64,000 bases of DNA from Nitrospirota bacterium (GTDB taxonomy: Bacteria; Nitrospirota; Leptospirillia; Leptospirillales; Leptospirillaceae): the NCBI GenBank assembly GCA_021785195.1, contig JAJYGC010000016.1, positions 59,650 through 123,649 of the forward strand, written 5' to 3'. Below the pieces are notes generated by a model that was not told the origin of the DNA, ran no database searches, and worked only from the letters and a program-made list of their open reading frames with translations. Both the position numbers and the translations under genes were made by a program. Shown here one piece after another: positions 1 to 9,657 of this stretch. Within the stretch, counting starts at the first letter, position 1; every line of letters begins with the position of its first letter.

Positions 1-2
1 GA

Positions 3-881
<879 letters not shown>

Positions 882-883
882 TT

Positions 884-1318
884 ATGGGTTTCATGCTGTC
901 CCTGATGACCCAGGAACGCCATTTGTTGACTGAAGAGGTCGATTACATCCAGGCCAAGGGAATTGAGGGTGAGTTTGGTGTCCTGAAAGGACATGCCCCT
1001 TTTCTGACGCTGCTGGATGTCGGAGAGTTTCTGGTCCGGAAAGGTGAGTCCGTTTACTCCTATTTTGTCGCTGGGGGGGTTGTTGAAGTCCTTCAGGACC
1101 GGGTGACTGTTCTGGCCGACACGATCGAACGGGCAGAGGAAATTGACGGGAAACGCGCGGAGGAGGCAAGACAGAATGCGATTGAAGCCCTGAAGCAACC
1201 TGTTTCCTCCCAGTCCAGACTTCAATACGAGCAAGTTTTGAAACGTGAAGGAATCCGCTTGGGGATTGTGGCCAAACGCCGCTCGACCAGACATCCTGGC
1301 CGTTTTGGAGAAGAATAG
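884..1318 (+). CDS. atpC: F1 ATP synthase subunit epsilon
   Basis: The 144-residue product has the beta-sandwich N-terminal domain of the epsilon subunit: the EGEFGVLKGHAPFLTLLDVGEF segment corresponds to the family's EGElGVLPGHaPlLT signature. The middle part (VAGGVVEVLQDRVTVLADTIERAEEID) matches the end of that domain, and the remainder is the helical C-terminal part that regulates ATP hydrolysis. It lies directly behind atpD with a 2-base gap, the standard atpBEFHAGDC order, and is the last gene of the operon because a strong terminator follows at about 1387. Confidence 0.96.
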   Translation: MGFMLSLMTQERHLLTEEVDYIQAKGIEGEFGVLKGHAPFLTLLDVGEFLVRKGESVYSYFVAGGVVEVLQDRVTVLADTIERAEEIDGKRAEEARQNAIEALKQPVSSQSRLQYEQVLKREGIRLGIVAKRRSTRHPGRFGEE

Positions 1319-1386
1319 GACGTTGTTTTAGGAACGACCATTTTTGGCGATTCAGGTTTTACGAATCTTGCAAATCTTGAAAAAAG

Positions 1387-1420
1387 GCCCGGAGCCGTCA
1401 GTGGTTCCGGGCCTTTTTTG
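1387..1420 (+). terminator. Bidirectional rho-independent terminator
   Basis: A GC-rich stem (GGCCCGGAGCC paired with GGTTCCGGGCC, with a short loop) is flanked by six A on the left and seven T on the right, so it can stop transcription from both sides. It sits between the convergent atpC and the metallo-beta-lactamase gene. Confidence 0.9.
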
Positions 1421-1425
1421 TGATT

Positions 1426-2298
1426 TCAGGCGTTCATGATTGGATTGGCGTTGAAAAAGGGATTCCATTCCCGTTCCATCCCGACAGTGGTAAATGGCCC
1501 ATGGCCGGACACGATGAACGTGGAAGGATTGTTCAGGGTGAGGAGATGCTGGACCGAAAGAAGGGAGTTCTGAAAAGCGTCCGGGTTTTCCGCTTTTCCC
1601 GAAGATCCGGCAAAAATGGCATCTCCCACGAACAAGACGTCATGGATCAGGTAGGCGACTGATCCGCTTGTGTGGCCTGTTGCCTTTTGTGTCCCAATTT
1701 TCCAGCCCAACGAGGAAAGTTGATCTCCGGCTTCCTCAGGGCGCTGAAAACGAATGGCGGAAGGAAGGGGAGAGGGCAAAAGGGAGAAATCGGCTTTGTG
1801 GAGAAAGATTTTTGCAGGAAGCTGGCTTCCTAGTCGGCTAAGGTCTCCCGCATGATCTGAATGGCCGTGTGTCAGTAAAACCGCATCCAGTTCCAGATCC
1901 ATTTTCTCTATTGTTTGGCAGATTGTTTCTCCCAACCCCCCTGTGTCAACCAAAAGGGCTCTCTTTGGAGAGCCGGGATGGAAGACCAGATAGGTCCAGA
2001 CCGCATATCCGAAGTAGTCCTCTCTGACCGGAAGGACCGAGCTGGGAAGAGACAGACAGGGGGTTCTCTCTGGAGCAAAGTGAAGGCGTTCCATGACATT
2101 TCCGTTGAACCCCATCGATGTTCCTAGGGATGCCCATTCGTCCGCTGAGGGAATCACCGTACCCGCCTCCATGCCCCTCAAGGAATCCATGGGAATCCCG
2201 GTGGTGTCCGATAGGGCCCGGAGACCTACCTTTCGACCATACCGAAATTTTTTGAGAACATCGTTGTACTGGTCTTCAAGTTTCATGTTTACAGTCAT
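1426..2298 (-). CDS. Metallo-beta-lactamase-fold hydrolase with N-terminal XRE-like HTH
   Basis: The 290-residue product has two parts. Residues ~1-65 look like a cro/C1-type helix-turn-helix (VGLRALSDTTGIPMDSLRGMEAG, then PSADEWASLGTSMG), the layout of XRE domains. Residues ~90-280 form a metallo-beta-lactamase fold: THGHSDHAGD is the HxHxDH metal site, ATGHTSGS carries the third metal histidine, FVGDAIF the bridging aspartate and VSGHGP the last histidine. MBL proteins of this glyoxalase-II-like type hydrolyse thioesters or similar substrates; the substrate here cannot be told. The gene starts 5 bases after the stop of the upstream lipoprotein gene, so the two probably form one transcript. 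A GAAGGAAC Shine-Dalgarno precedes the ATG. The HTH assignment is less certain than the MBL part. Confidence 0.85.
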   Translation of the reverse strand: MTVNMKLEDQYNDVLKKFRYGRKVGLRALSDTTGIPMDSLRGMEAGTVIPSADEWASLGTSMGFNGNVMERLHFAPERTPCLSLPSSVLPVREDYFGYAVWTYLVFHPGSPKRALLVDTGGLGETICQTIEKMDLELDAVLLTHGHSDHAGDLSRLGSQLPAKIFLHKADFSLLPSPLPSAIRFQRPEEAGDQLSSLGWKIGTQKATGHTSGSVAYLIHDVLFVGDAIFAGSSGKAENPDAFQNSLLSVQHLLTLNNPSTFIVSGHGPFTTVGMEREWNPFFNANPIMNA

Positions 2299-2303
2299 GA
2301 CTG

Positions 2304-3263
2304 TCAGGTTCCTTCTTCGAAGAAATTGATTCCGATAAAGTAGACTAAAAACGAGCGCACCTGATGTTCAAGCCGGACAAATATTTTCTTGTTCTTAAGG
2401 GCAAGTCCTTTCCTGTAATAGTAATCGGACAGGGAGTAGGTCCCAAGGGATTCATAAACAACCCCAAGATTGAAATAGAGCCGGTAAGGGACGGTTTCCT
2501 TGTTCTTGAGGTAGAGCGAGTAGTCAGAGTTCAGGAAAAAAAGTGCCAGTCTTGATTTGTTGCGCTTCAAGCTTTCATAGGCTTTTCGGGATAGATGGTC
2601 AAAGGGATAAAATGGCCTTTTCAGAGTGATGTTGACTGGGTAGAACAAATAGGCAATATGTTGTGAAATCTGCCCATAAAGTTTTAAATTGAGGGTTTTT
2701 AAGGGTTCAAAATGTCGGTTGAACAGGGAAAGTGGCACCCTCCGCGTATGATTGCTGACAATGATGGTTTTGTCGATATAGATCTGGTAGGGAAAGACAT
2801 GGATGACCACGACATGAAAGGTCATTTTGTTTGTCCGGACGGTCATGGGGACCGAAAGAACGCTGCAAGGAGGGTGCGGGCAGGTTCCGGTGTTTGAGAT
2901 GGCCTTGTCGGTAACGGTGTGGGATAGGATATGAAGGAGAATCAGAACATTGGATTGGCTCAAGTGGGCAAGGTTCTGAACAGATAGAGGGGTGTTGTCA
3001 AAATTGTGTGGAATGGAGATTGGGACAGCCTTGATCCCGCCGATCGTTTCAATATTCCGGATCATTGTATGTTGAAACAGCCTGTTTTCAGGGCTGTCGA
3101 GTGGCCAAACAAGAACACCGATCTGCTGGATGTTATTGAGGTGAAGGGGGGGCTTGACCGTATCATGCAGAATGACCTGGTATGAAGAGCAACCTGTCAG
3201 GGCCAGCAACAGGAGCAAGATGGACAAGAGATGGGGCCTGCAACGGATTCCAGAAAAACGCAT
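2304..3263 (-). CDS. Lipoprotein of unknown function with a C-terminal TPR-like segment
   Basis: I do not recognise the family. The 319-residue product begins with a charged N-region and a hydrophobic stretch (LLSILLLLLALTGC) ending in a lipobox, with cysteine at about residue 26, so it should be a membrane-anchored lipoprotein. The central part is beta-rich with no recognised motif. The C-terminal ~70 residues (YFNLGVVYESLGTYSLSDYY followed by YRKGLALKNKK) resemble one or two tetratricopeptide repeats. The start at 3263 is chosen because AAAGGT lies just upstream and the signal peptide begins there; an open frame extends further upstream to 3329 but adds an unlikely N-terminus. Probably co-transcribed with the MBL-fold gene. 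Confidence 0.75.
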   Translation of the reverse strand: MRFSGIRCRPHLLSILLLLLALTGCSSYQVILHDTVKPPLHLNNIQQIGVLVWPLDSPENRLFQHTMIRNIETIGGIKAVPISIPHNFDNTPLSVQNLAHLSQSNVLILLHILSHTVTDKAISNTGTCPHPPCSVLSVPMTVRTNKMTFHVVVIHVFPYQIYIDKTIIVSNHTRRVPLSLFNRHFEPLKTLNLKLYGQISQHIAYLFYPVNITLKRPFYPFDHLSRKAYESLKRNKSRLALFFLNSDYSLYLKNKETVPYRLYFNLGVVYESLGTYSLSDYYYRKGLALKNKKIFVRLEHQVRSFLVYFIGINFFEEGT

Positions 3264-3394
3264 GGGCACCTTTTGAATTGAAAGGGAGTCCTCATCAGCG
3301 ATACTAAGGAATGAAACCAAGACGAGCATTCATTATTGCGCGTTCAGGGCAGGGGTGCAAACCAGGGTGGCCCACTCCACTTCAGAAGATCAGG

Positions 3395-3424
3395 TGGAAA
3401 TTTATCCGGAGGTTCGTCTATAAT
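3395..3424 (+). promoter_or_regulatory. Probable sigma70 promoter of tRNA-Pro
   Basis: A perfect TATAAT (3419-3424) lies 29 bases before the tRNA, with TGGAAA 18 bases further upstream as a 4/6 match to the -35 consensus. The predicted start, near 3431, gives a short 5' leader. Confidence 0.6.
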
Positions 3425-3452
3425 CCCAAAGTACGGGACTTACCCATTAAAA

Positions 3453-3530
<78 letters not shown>

Positions 3531-3632
3531 TTGATTCGTTATTCCTTCGAAACGCTTTTTGTTTTCCATCCCGCGTTCTGTCAGAGCCATCCTCCATCGT
3601 GTATCAGGACCGCCATCTCGGGAGCAAGGTTG

Positions 3633-4049
3633 ATGAAGAATGGAAAGACCGCCATTGTCGGGGGAGTACTTTTTTTCTTCGCAGGAATGGCCCTGTATTT
3701 TGCCCATTTTGGGAAATCGACTCACCCACATCAGGGTTCTACCGATCCCTCCAACCTGATTGTCGGCAATATCGTTTCAGTCTCCGGATCAGTCTTCACC
3801 TGTCCAACGTTGTCGGATATGAGTTCACTTCAGGATGACTCCTTAGCCCATGATGAGATCGGATTCCGCAACCATTTCGACACAAACCATTGCAAGGACA
3901 TCCCGGTTGGTCCGGAAAAATTCCGCATTCTGAAATTTTCATCGGGAGTTGCCGGCACAAGGTATGTAAAGTTGAGTTCCCTTAAAACCGGTACTTCGGG
4001 CTGGTTTCCACTAAAAGAAGGGACTTTTTGGAAGGAGTCGGATCACTGA
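3633..4049 (+). CDS. Small membrane-anchored protein of unknown function
   Basis: The 138-residue product starts with a short positive stretch and one hydrophobic helix (TAIVGGVLFFFAGMALYFAHF), followed by a polar domain that should lie in the periplasm. Two cysteines (in FTCPT and NHCKD) could form a disulfide. No family is recognised. The ATG at 3633 is preceded by GGGAGCAAGG. The open frame extends upstream to 3336 through tRNA-Pro, so the longer version cannot be right. Its neighbours (tRNA-Pro and a diguanylate cyclase) give no functional clue. Confidence 0.6.
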   Translation: MKNGKTAIVGGVLFFFAGMALYFAHFGKSTHPHQGSTDPSNLIVGNIVSVSGSVFTCPTLSDMSSLQDDSLAHDEIGFRNHFDTNHCKDIPVGPEKFRILKFSSGVAGTRYVKLSSLKTGTSGWFPLKEGTFWKESDH

Positions 4050-4379
4050 TCTGAGAGGGCAGGGTACTGAAGTAGGGCCCCCCCAAAGCTAATCAACCAA
4101 GAGCCGCACTCCCGTTCAACAAACCCTTCCCAGAAATTGTTTCAGGATCTTATGGGATGGGAAAATGCAATAAGGTTTCCGCATCCCTTTCCGCCCACTT
4201 TCCCATCTTTCATAAAATATTGTTCGGGATTAATGAGGATTGTCTCAGATTTGGATTGCTTGTAGAGTGTTCCATGAGTGGAAGTAAATGAAGCCCCGGA
4301 TGTGATTGGCCCGTTTTGAGAGGGGAATGGCCGGGATATCATGATTGTTGAAGACACCTGGATTTCTGGAAGGCCAGCA
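4050..4379. other. Intergenic region without a recognised gene
   Basis: This ~330-base stretch upstream of the diguanylate cyclase shows no convincing gene, RNA or strong terminator. The open frame on the opposite strand through this area is the shadow of the cyclase gene. Confidence 0.5.
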
Positions 4380-6563
4380 ATGGAAGAAAATCCCCTGACC
4401 CATTCTGATTCGGACCGTCTGTTTCGTTTCCAGCGCTTTACCGAAGCCTTGTCAGAGGCAGACCGATTGATCCGGGAGATTCCTGACCCCCAGACCCTCT
4501 TTGAGAGACTTGGAACGATCATGATGGAGTCGGCCCAGTCCAGGGCGGTGTGGATCGGTCTTGTCGATGAAACGACAGGGTGGTTTGACTGGCGGGTCAT
4601 GACGGGGGTGCCGGAAGAATTGAAGCCCGTGTTCAGGATTTCTGTCGATGCCACTCGGCCGGAAGGGGCTGGGATTACCTCCGAAGCGGCACGCCAGAGA
4701 CGGACGGTGGTCTGGAACGATTACCTGAATACCCTCCGACACCCCCTGTGGCGAAAGGTCCTCAATGAATGCGGCTTCAAGGCCGTCATTGCCGTTCCAT
4801 TCAAGGCGACCAGCGGAAGGGGAATTTTTGCCCTTTCGGGTGACCGTCCCGGATTTTTTGATCCGGAACTTGCGAGCCTCATCGAAAAATTTGCCGACAA
4901 TATAACCTTTGCCTTGGCCAACTGGGAAAGGGAATGTGATCGGCAGGCCAATGAGGACCAGATTCGGCGGTTGCACCATTTTACCCGATCCCTGGCCGAA
5001 ATCAGTTCGCTCATCATGCGTCTTCCTGATCCCGACACGTTATTTCGCTCGATTTGTGACATTGTGGTGAGTTCCGGGCAGTCCCGTACCGCCGTGATCG
5101 GAGAGGTCGACCGGGACTCCGGATGGGTTCGCTGGAAGTCGGCTTCCAATTCCCCGGCGGGATGGATGGAAAAGCTTCATGTCCATCTGGATCCCGCACG
5201 GCCTGAGGGAAGAACAATGACAGCTGTTGCCCTGCGAACGGGAAAAATCGCCGTTGAAAACGATTATCTTGCTTCACTTCAGGACGGGGAGTGGAAATCT
5301 TTCATCGAAAAGGTGGATATCAGGTCAGTTGCCGTTGTTCCGTTCCAGTTTAAGGGCACCGTTGCCGGCATTCTGGGCGTGGCTGGATCCAGGGTTGGTT
5401 TTTTCAACGGGGAATTGCTGGAACTTCTGGAACAACTTGGGAACAACATCACCTTCGCCCTTGAAAATTTTGATCGAGAAGTTTCAAGGAGAAGGGACGA
5501 GGAGCAGGTCCTCACCCTCCAGCGATTCACACAGGCCTTGGCAGAAATCAACGCCCTTCTTATGACTGTTCCAAGTCCTGATGTTCTCTTCGAACGGGTC
5601 TGCCGGATCGTTGTGGAAGCCGGAAAGGCCAGGGCGGCCTGGATCGGTGTCGTCGGAATGCAGGATCACTGGATTGAATGGAGGGCCACCTATGGAACCC
5701 ACAAATCGTTCTTTGAGACGACACGGATTTCCATTGATCCCGAATCTCCTGATGGACAGTATTTGACTTCTGAGGCGCTGAGAAGCGGGCTTCCCCAGAT
5801 TGCCGACGACTACAGCCGGACGGCAGGTGGGCAGAGGTTCTCATTGCTGGTCCAGGAATGTACCCTTGAATCGCTTTGCAGCGTTCCTTTCATGATTTTG
5901 GGACAAATGAGGGGAGCCCTTGTTGTGGGGGCGACCCGGAAAAATTTTTTTGGAGAACAATTGGTCAGTCTCCTCACACAACTCGCCTCCAATATCTCGT
6001 TTGGGCTTGAGAACTGGGAACGGGAGAAAATCCGACAGTCACGGGAACGTGCAATAGAATATTTATCCGAGACAGACGATCTGACAGGTCTGCCAAACCG
6101 GAGACATTTTTGGGAGGCTGTTCGGTCGAGACTGGCTAGAGCCGGGGAAAAAGGGACGGAAATGGCTGTTGCCATTCTCGACCTTGACGGGTTTAAGAAA
6201 GTGAACGACCAGTTGGGCCATCTTGCCGGGGACAGGCTATTGCAGGAAGTCGGTCAGGCCCTGAGGGAGGTTTTGGGACATCATGACACTCTTGCCCGGA
6301 TCGGGGGAGATGAGTTTGGCGTGATCCTTGATGGGTATCGGGATCTTGAGAGCCTTTCAGGCATTCTGGACCAGATGATTTTTGTCTGCGAATCCCCGTT
6401 CACCATCAAGGAAGTTCCGGTCAAAGTATCCGGAAGCATGGGAGTCGCCATTTTCCCACACCATTCAGATTCTCCGGAAGAGCTTTTCCGCTTAGCGGAC
6501 CTGGCATTGTATCAGGTGAAATCGGACGGGAAGGCTGGGTGGAGGATTATGCACAACCATTGA
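4380..6563 (+). CDS. Diguanylate cyclase with three tandem GAF-like domains
   Basis: The 727-residue product probably makes cyclic-di-GMP. Three homologous GAF-like sensor units (about residues 20-185, 190-370 and 375-550) each start with a similar helix (RLFRFQRFTEAL, RLHHFTRSLAEI, TLQRFTQALAEI). Each contains a WIG/VIG strand, a DPxxPEG/D-type turn and an AVVPF- or SVPF-like strand. A GGDEF domain closes the protein: TDDLTGLPNRRHFWEAV, LDLDGFKKVNDQLGH and an intact RIGGDEF active site at about residues 640-646. The inhibitory I-site position (RxxD five residues before GGDEF) reads GHHD, so the arginine is missing. There are no membrane segments, so it should be cytoplasmic. The ATG at 4380 has GGAAGG six bases upstream; another in-frame ATG at 4341 is possible. 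Ligands of the GAF units are unknown. Confidence 0.93.
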   Translation: MEENPLTHSDSDRLFRFQRFTEALSEADRLIREIPDPQTLFERLGTIMMESAQSRAVWIGLVDETTGWFDWRVMTGVPEELKPVFRISVDATRPEGAGITSEAARQRRTVVWNDYLNTLRHPLWRKVLNECGFKAVIAVPFKATSGRGIFALSGDRPGFFDPELASLIEKFADNITFALANWERECDRQANEDQIRRLHHFTRSLAEISSLIMRLPDPDTLFRSICDIVVSSGQSRTAVIGEVDRDSGWVRWKSASNSPAGWMEKLHVHLDPARPEGRTMTAVALRTGKIAVENDYLASLQDGEWKSFIEKVDIRSVAVVPFQFKGTVAGILGVAGSRVGFFNGELLELLEQLGNNITFALENFDREVSRRRDEEQVLTLQRFTQALAEINALLMTVPSPDVLFERVCRIVVEAGKARAAWIGVVGMQDHWIEWRATYGTHKSFFETTRISIDPESPDGQYLTSEALRSGLPQIADDYSRTAGGQRFSLLVQECTLESLCSVPFMILGQMRGALVVGATRKNFFGEQLVSLLTQLASNISFGLENWEREKIRQSRERAIEYLSETDDLTGLPNRRHFWEAVRSRLARAGEKGTEMAVAILDLDGFKKVNDQLGHLAGDRLLQEVGQALREVLGHHDTLARIGGDEFGVILDGYRDLESLSGILDQMIFVCESPFTIKEVPVKVSGSMGVAIFPHHSDSPEELFRLADLALYQVKSDGKAGWRIMHNH

Positions 6564-6677
6564 CGGAAATCAGGTCAACGGCTGGGGCTGAGACAGGGGA
6601 CTCTGCACCGGCACAATCCTCCCAGTTTCGATTTTCACCACGGGATGGGGGCCATTCAACGGGGTACAAGGGGAACG

Positions 6678-7223
6678 ATGGACAAGAAGGTTCTGATGTT
6701 TTTCCTTTCATTGCCGATTCTCCTGAACGGGTGCGCGATTTCAGAAAGGACCCCTGACCAAAACTCGATCGAGGGGGTTGCCCGGAAAAGCAGTGTGGCC
6801 TTGATTCGTGGAATCAAGGAGTGTACTCCTGAGAAGAACGATCCCATTGTTGAGGTGGGGGAGGTCGGAGGACGGTTTTCGGTGGTGAAAAGGGAGGCCT
6901 TTCCTGGGGAAAATGCGTCCGCCATGGATGCCATCTATCTCTTTCGGGAATTTCTGGTCGATGGGTTGGTGGACTCCCATGCCATCCGGTATGTCACCGA
7001 TTCGCAGGAAAAGCGCCTTGAATTGTCCCATGAACGCCTTTTCCAGCTCAAGCATGACAGGATGTCCTCCATCCACTCCCCGGGAAGGCTGATGGGAGCC
7101 GATTATGGGGTGGTCGCCCATTTCATCCGCATCCAAAACCGATGGATCTCCGCCCATCTGGAGGCCATCGACCTGTCGTCCAATCTTGTGTGCTGGTCCC
7201 GTACGGAACTGATCCATTACTGA
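6678..7223 (+). CDS. Small lipoprotein, possibly LpoB/CsgG-like fold
   Basis: The 181-residue product starts with a signal sequence (DKKVLMFFLSLPILLNGC) whose cysteine at about residue 19 fits a lipobox, so it should be a lipoprotein. The C-terminal part has a GADYGVVAHF strand following a helix. That arrangement resembles the periplasmic LpoB/FlgO/CsgG-type alpha/beta fold (GADYxLxG), but similarity is weak and I do not assign a function. ATG 6678 has AAGGGG just upstream. It lies between a diguanylate cyclase and a two-component system with a 114-base gap on the left. Confidence 0.6.
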   Translation: MDKKVLMFFLSLPILLNGCAISERTPDQNSIEGVARKSSVALIRGIKECTPEKNDPIVEVGEVGGRFSVVKREAFPGENASAMDAIYLFREFLVDGLVDSHAIRYVTDSQEKRLELSHERLFQLKHDRMSSIHSPGRLMGADYGVVAHFIRIQNRWISAHLEAIDLSSNLVCWSRTELIHY

Positions 7224-7366
7224 CATGGCCAGGAGAGGATGCGAGTCGTTTTAGGGATACCCGTTCCATCCTGACGGATCCGGGAATTCGTGAATTTGAC
7301 CGGGGTGAGGGGGGAAGCCCCGGAAATGCCATCAGTTCTCAAATTATCATCATTAATCATCCAGGG

Positions 7367-7386
7367 TACCAATGGATACCAATGGA
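7367..7386 (+). repeat. Perfect 10-bp tandem duplication before the response regulator
   Basis: TACCAATGGA occurs twice in direct succession. The second copy supplies the GGAG Shine-Dalgarno of the ATG at 7395. Confidence 0.9.
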
Positions 7387-7394
7387 GCACGAGC

Positions 7395-8078
7395 ATGAAG
7401 CAGGTCCTGGTCGTTGAGGATGATCCGGTGATCGGGAAGACGCTCACGATGAGTCTTCCTTACAGGGGATACCAGGTCCATGTGGCTGGAACCCTCCGGG
7501 AGGGTCGTCGGTTATTTGAGTCCGGCAGTTTTGATCTGATCCTTCTGGATGTGCAGCTTCCCGACGGGACAGGATTTGACCTCTGCCAGGGGATTCGGGC
7601 CCGTGATGAATGGATTCCGATTCTGATGGTGACTGCGAGAACGGATGAGTCATCTGCAGTCATGGCCCTCTCCATCGGGGCTGATGATTACATCCGGAAG
7701 CCGTTCGGACTGGATGAACTGACCGCCCGAATGAACCGTCTGACAGACCGGAAAGCCGGGCGGAAGGAACTCCTGCATTACCGGTCGATCCGGATCGACC
7801 GCTCGAAAAGAATGGTCTGGGTCGAAGAAAGAGAGGTTCCCCTGGGAAAGAGGGAGTTTGAAATCCTTTCCATCCTTGTGAGCCGGGCGGGTGACGTCGT
7901 AACCCGGGAGGAAATTCTGGATGCCCTGTCAGATCAGGCTGATCTGTTCGACCGAACGATTGACTCCCACTTGAGCCACCTCCGGAAGAAGATCCGGGAA
8001 ATTGCCGGAAGTACGGTCCAGATCGTTCCAGTTTACGGGGTAGGATACCGTCTTGAGTCCCAGAAAGGTTCCTCTTGA
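7395..8078 (+). CDS. OmpR-family response regulator
   Basis: The 227-residue product has an N-terminal receiver domain (residues 1-~115) with the acidic pair in VVEDDP, the phospho-acceptor D52 in LILLDVQLPDG, the conserved threonine in VTARTD and lysine in RKPFG. The C-terminal half is a winged-helix DNA-binding domain of the OmpR/PhoB type (KREFEILSILV, DRTIDSHLSHLRKKI, GVGYRL). It overlaps the downstream histidine kinase gene by 4 bases (TTGA), so the two form one operon and a cognate pair. The start at 7395 gives a receiver domain of standard length and has GGAG seven bases upstream; the open frame beyond it is spurious. The genes controlled are unknown; the Spy-like gene right after the kinase is a reasonable target guess. 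Confidence 0.95.
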   Translation: MKQVLVVEDDPVIGKTLTMSLPYRGYQVHVAGTLREGRRLFESGSFDLILLDVQLPDGTGFDLCQGIRARDEWIPILMVTARTDESSAVMALSIGADDYIRKPFGLDELTARMNRLTDRKAGRKELLHYRSIRIDRSKRMVWVEEREVPLGKREFEILSILVSRAGDVVTREEILDALSDQADLFDRTIDSHLSHLRKKIREIAGSTVQIVPVYGVGYRLESQKGSS

Positions 8079-9499
8079 ACCGAAAGCTCTTTCTCCAGCT
8101 CATCCTGATCAGTCTCACCGTCTCATTTATCCTGGGTGCGATCATCATCACCAGCATTCGGACCTTGAACGAGGAGGGTGAAGGACCGTTGCAGAATCCC
8201 GCGCTTGAATTTCTGGCGCGCGTCGTGGAACGGGGTGGAGCTTACCAGACTTCCCTGCAGATCTTTGAAACGATGAGGATCCAGCTTGGAATGGACATCG
8301 TGCCACTCTGGATCGTGGGAGAAGATGGAGAAGTGTATGCGGAAACCCCCCCATTCGGCCCCCTCCCCGTGGACTGGGACAATATGACCAAGCCCCGGAG
8401 AGTCCATGGGATTGTCGCCCACTATCGTCCTTTCAGGCTGACCCCGGATTATATGATCATCAAGCTTCATTCAGTCATTCCGGCTTATTTGCTGATCAGG
8501 ATCCCCAATACGGGAGCGGTCCAGCGGACCCTGATGGGTCAGGCCGTCTTTCTGTTTGCAACCATGAGCCTGTCGGCATTCGGGGGGCTATTGATCACCT
8601 TCGTATACCTCAGGCAGAAATCGATCCAGGCCAAGGAAGTTTTGGGGCGTCTGGAGAAAGGGGACCTGAAAGCACGGTTTCCAATCACCCGACTGGACGA
8701 AGTGGGCAGCCTGATGACCGATTTCAATCGGATGGCCAATGCCATTGAACATCTGGTGTCCAGAATCGAGGAGACAGAACAGTCCCGTCAGGCCCTCCTT
8801 CAGGAACTGGGACATGATCTTCGGACGCCCATGACCAGTCTTCGGACGGCAGTGGATACCCTTGTGGCGCATGGAGAAGTGATGTCTCCGGATGAACGGG
8901 GCCAGTTCATCCGGATCATCCGGGGTGAAAGCCATTATTTCCTGAGAATGATCGAAGATCTGTTCTTCATTGCGGAAGTTGGGGATCCGAAATACCGGAA
9001 AACAGCGGAAGAATTTGATCTCAACAAGCTGATTTCATCCGAGATTCTACAGGGGAAGGATCGATCAGCCGACGACGTGTCTCCCATTTCATGGGATCTG
9101 GTGACTGACGGAAAGCCGCTCAAGGTGGTTGGGGATCCCATTCTTCTGAAAAGGCTGTTCCGGAATGCCCTTCAGAATGCCGGACGGTTTGCGCGCACCC
9201 AGGTTCAGATCACGCTGGATCGGGTCAAGAAGTCGGATGGGGTGCAGTCGGCCCTGATCCGGATCCGGGATGATGGTCCCGGAATCAGTCCGGAGGAAGC
9301 GGCCCTTTTTGGGAAACGCCGGACAAGACGTTTCGCCGCTGAGGGAGGCATTTCGGATTCGGAGATTTCGCTGGGTCTGGGGTCTGTCATTATGGCCGCC
9401 ATCGTTCGAGTTCATGGTGGACAGTTGTCAGTCCACAACCTGCAGGACATGGAGCCTTCTCGCACCGGAACGGAAGTTGTGATCGAAATTCCCCTCTAG
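8075..9499 (+). CDS. Sensor histidine kinase (HAMP, HisKA, HATPase)
   Basis: The 474-residue product has a membrane helix at residues ~5-28, a periplasmic sensor region (~30-150) and a second helix (~153-178). A HAMP domain (~180-230) and a HisKA domain follow, with the phospho-acceptor H247 in ELGHDLRTP. The ATPase domain shows the N box (RNALQNAGRFA), G1 box (RDDGPGIS) and G2 box (GLGSVIMAAIV). It therefore autophosphorylates and passes phosphate to the response regulator encoded just upstream. The start codon is TTG overlapping the regulator's TGA, with AGAAAGG upstream. The periplasmic sensor region is not a domain I recognise, so the signal is unknown. Confidence 0.95.
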   Translation: MNRKLFLQLILISLTVSFILGAIIITSIRTLNEEGEGPLQNPALEFLARVVERGGAYQTSLQIFETMRIQLGMDIVPLWIVGEDGEVYAETPPFGPLPVDWDNMTKPRRVHGIVAHYRPFRLTPDYMIIKLHSVIPAYLLIRIPNTGAVQRTLMGQAVFLFATMSLSAFGGLLITFVYLRQKSIQAKEVLGRLEKGDLKARFPITRLDEVGSLMTDFNRMANAIEHLVSRIEETEQSRQALLQELGHDLRTPMTSLRTAVDTLVAHGEVMSPDERGQFIRIIRGESHYFLRMIEDLFFIAEVGDPKYRKTAEEFDLNKLISSEILQGKDRSADDVSPISWDLVTDGKPLKVVGDPILLKRLFRNALQNAGRFARTQVQITLDRVKKSDGVQSALIRIRDDGPGISPEEAALFGKRRTRRFAAEGGISDSEISLGLGSVIMAAIVRVHGGQLSVHNLQDMEPSRTGTEVVIEIPL

Positions 9500-9657
9500 T
9501 ATCTCCCTTGTTTGCCTCACTATTTTCAGATTCCATTATTTTTCAAGAATGTTCGGCCACAATCCCTGATAAACCTGCGTCATCGGGTTGGGTTTCCGGC
9601 GTTGATCCTGATTGTCCGGAAATAAATGCGATACCACGATTTCACAAGGAGGTTCAG

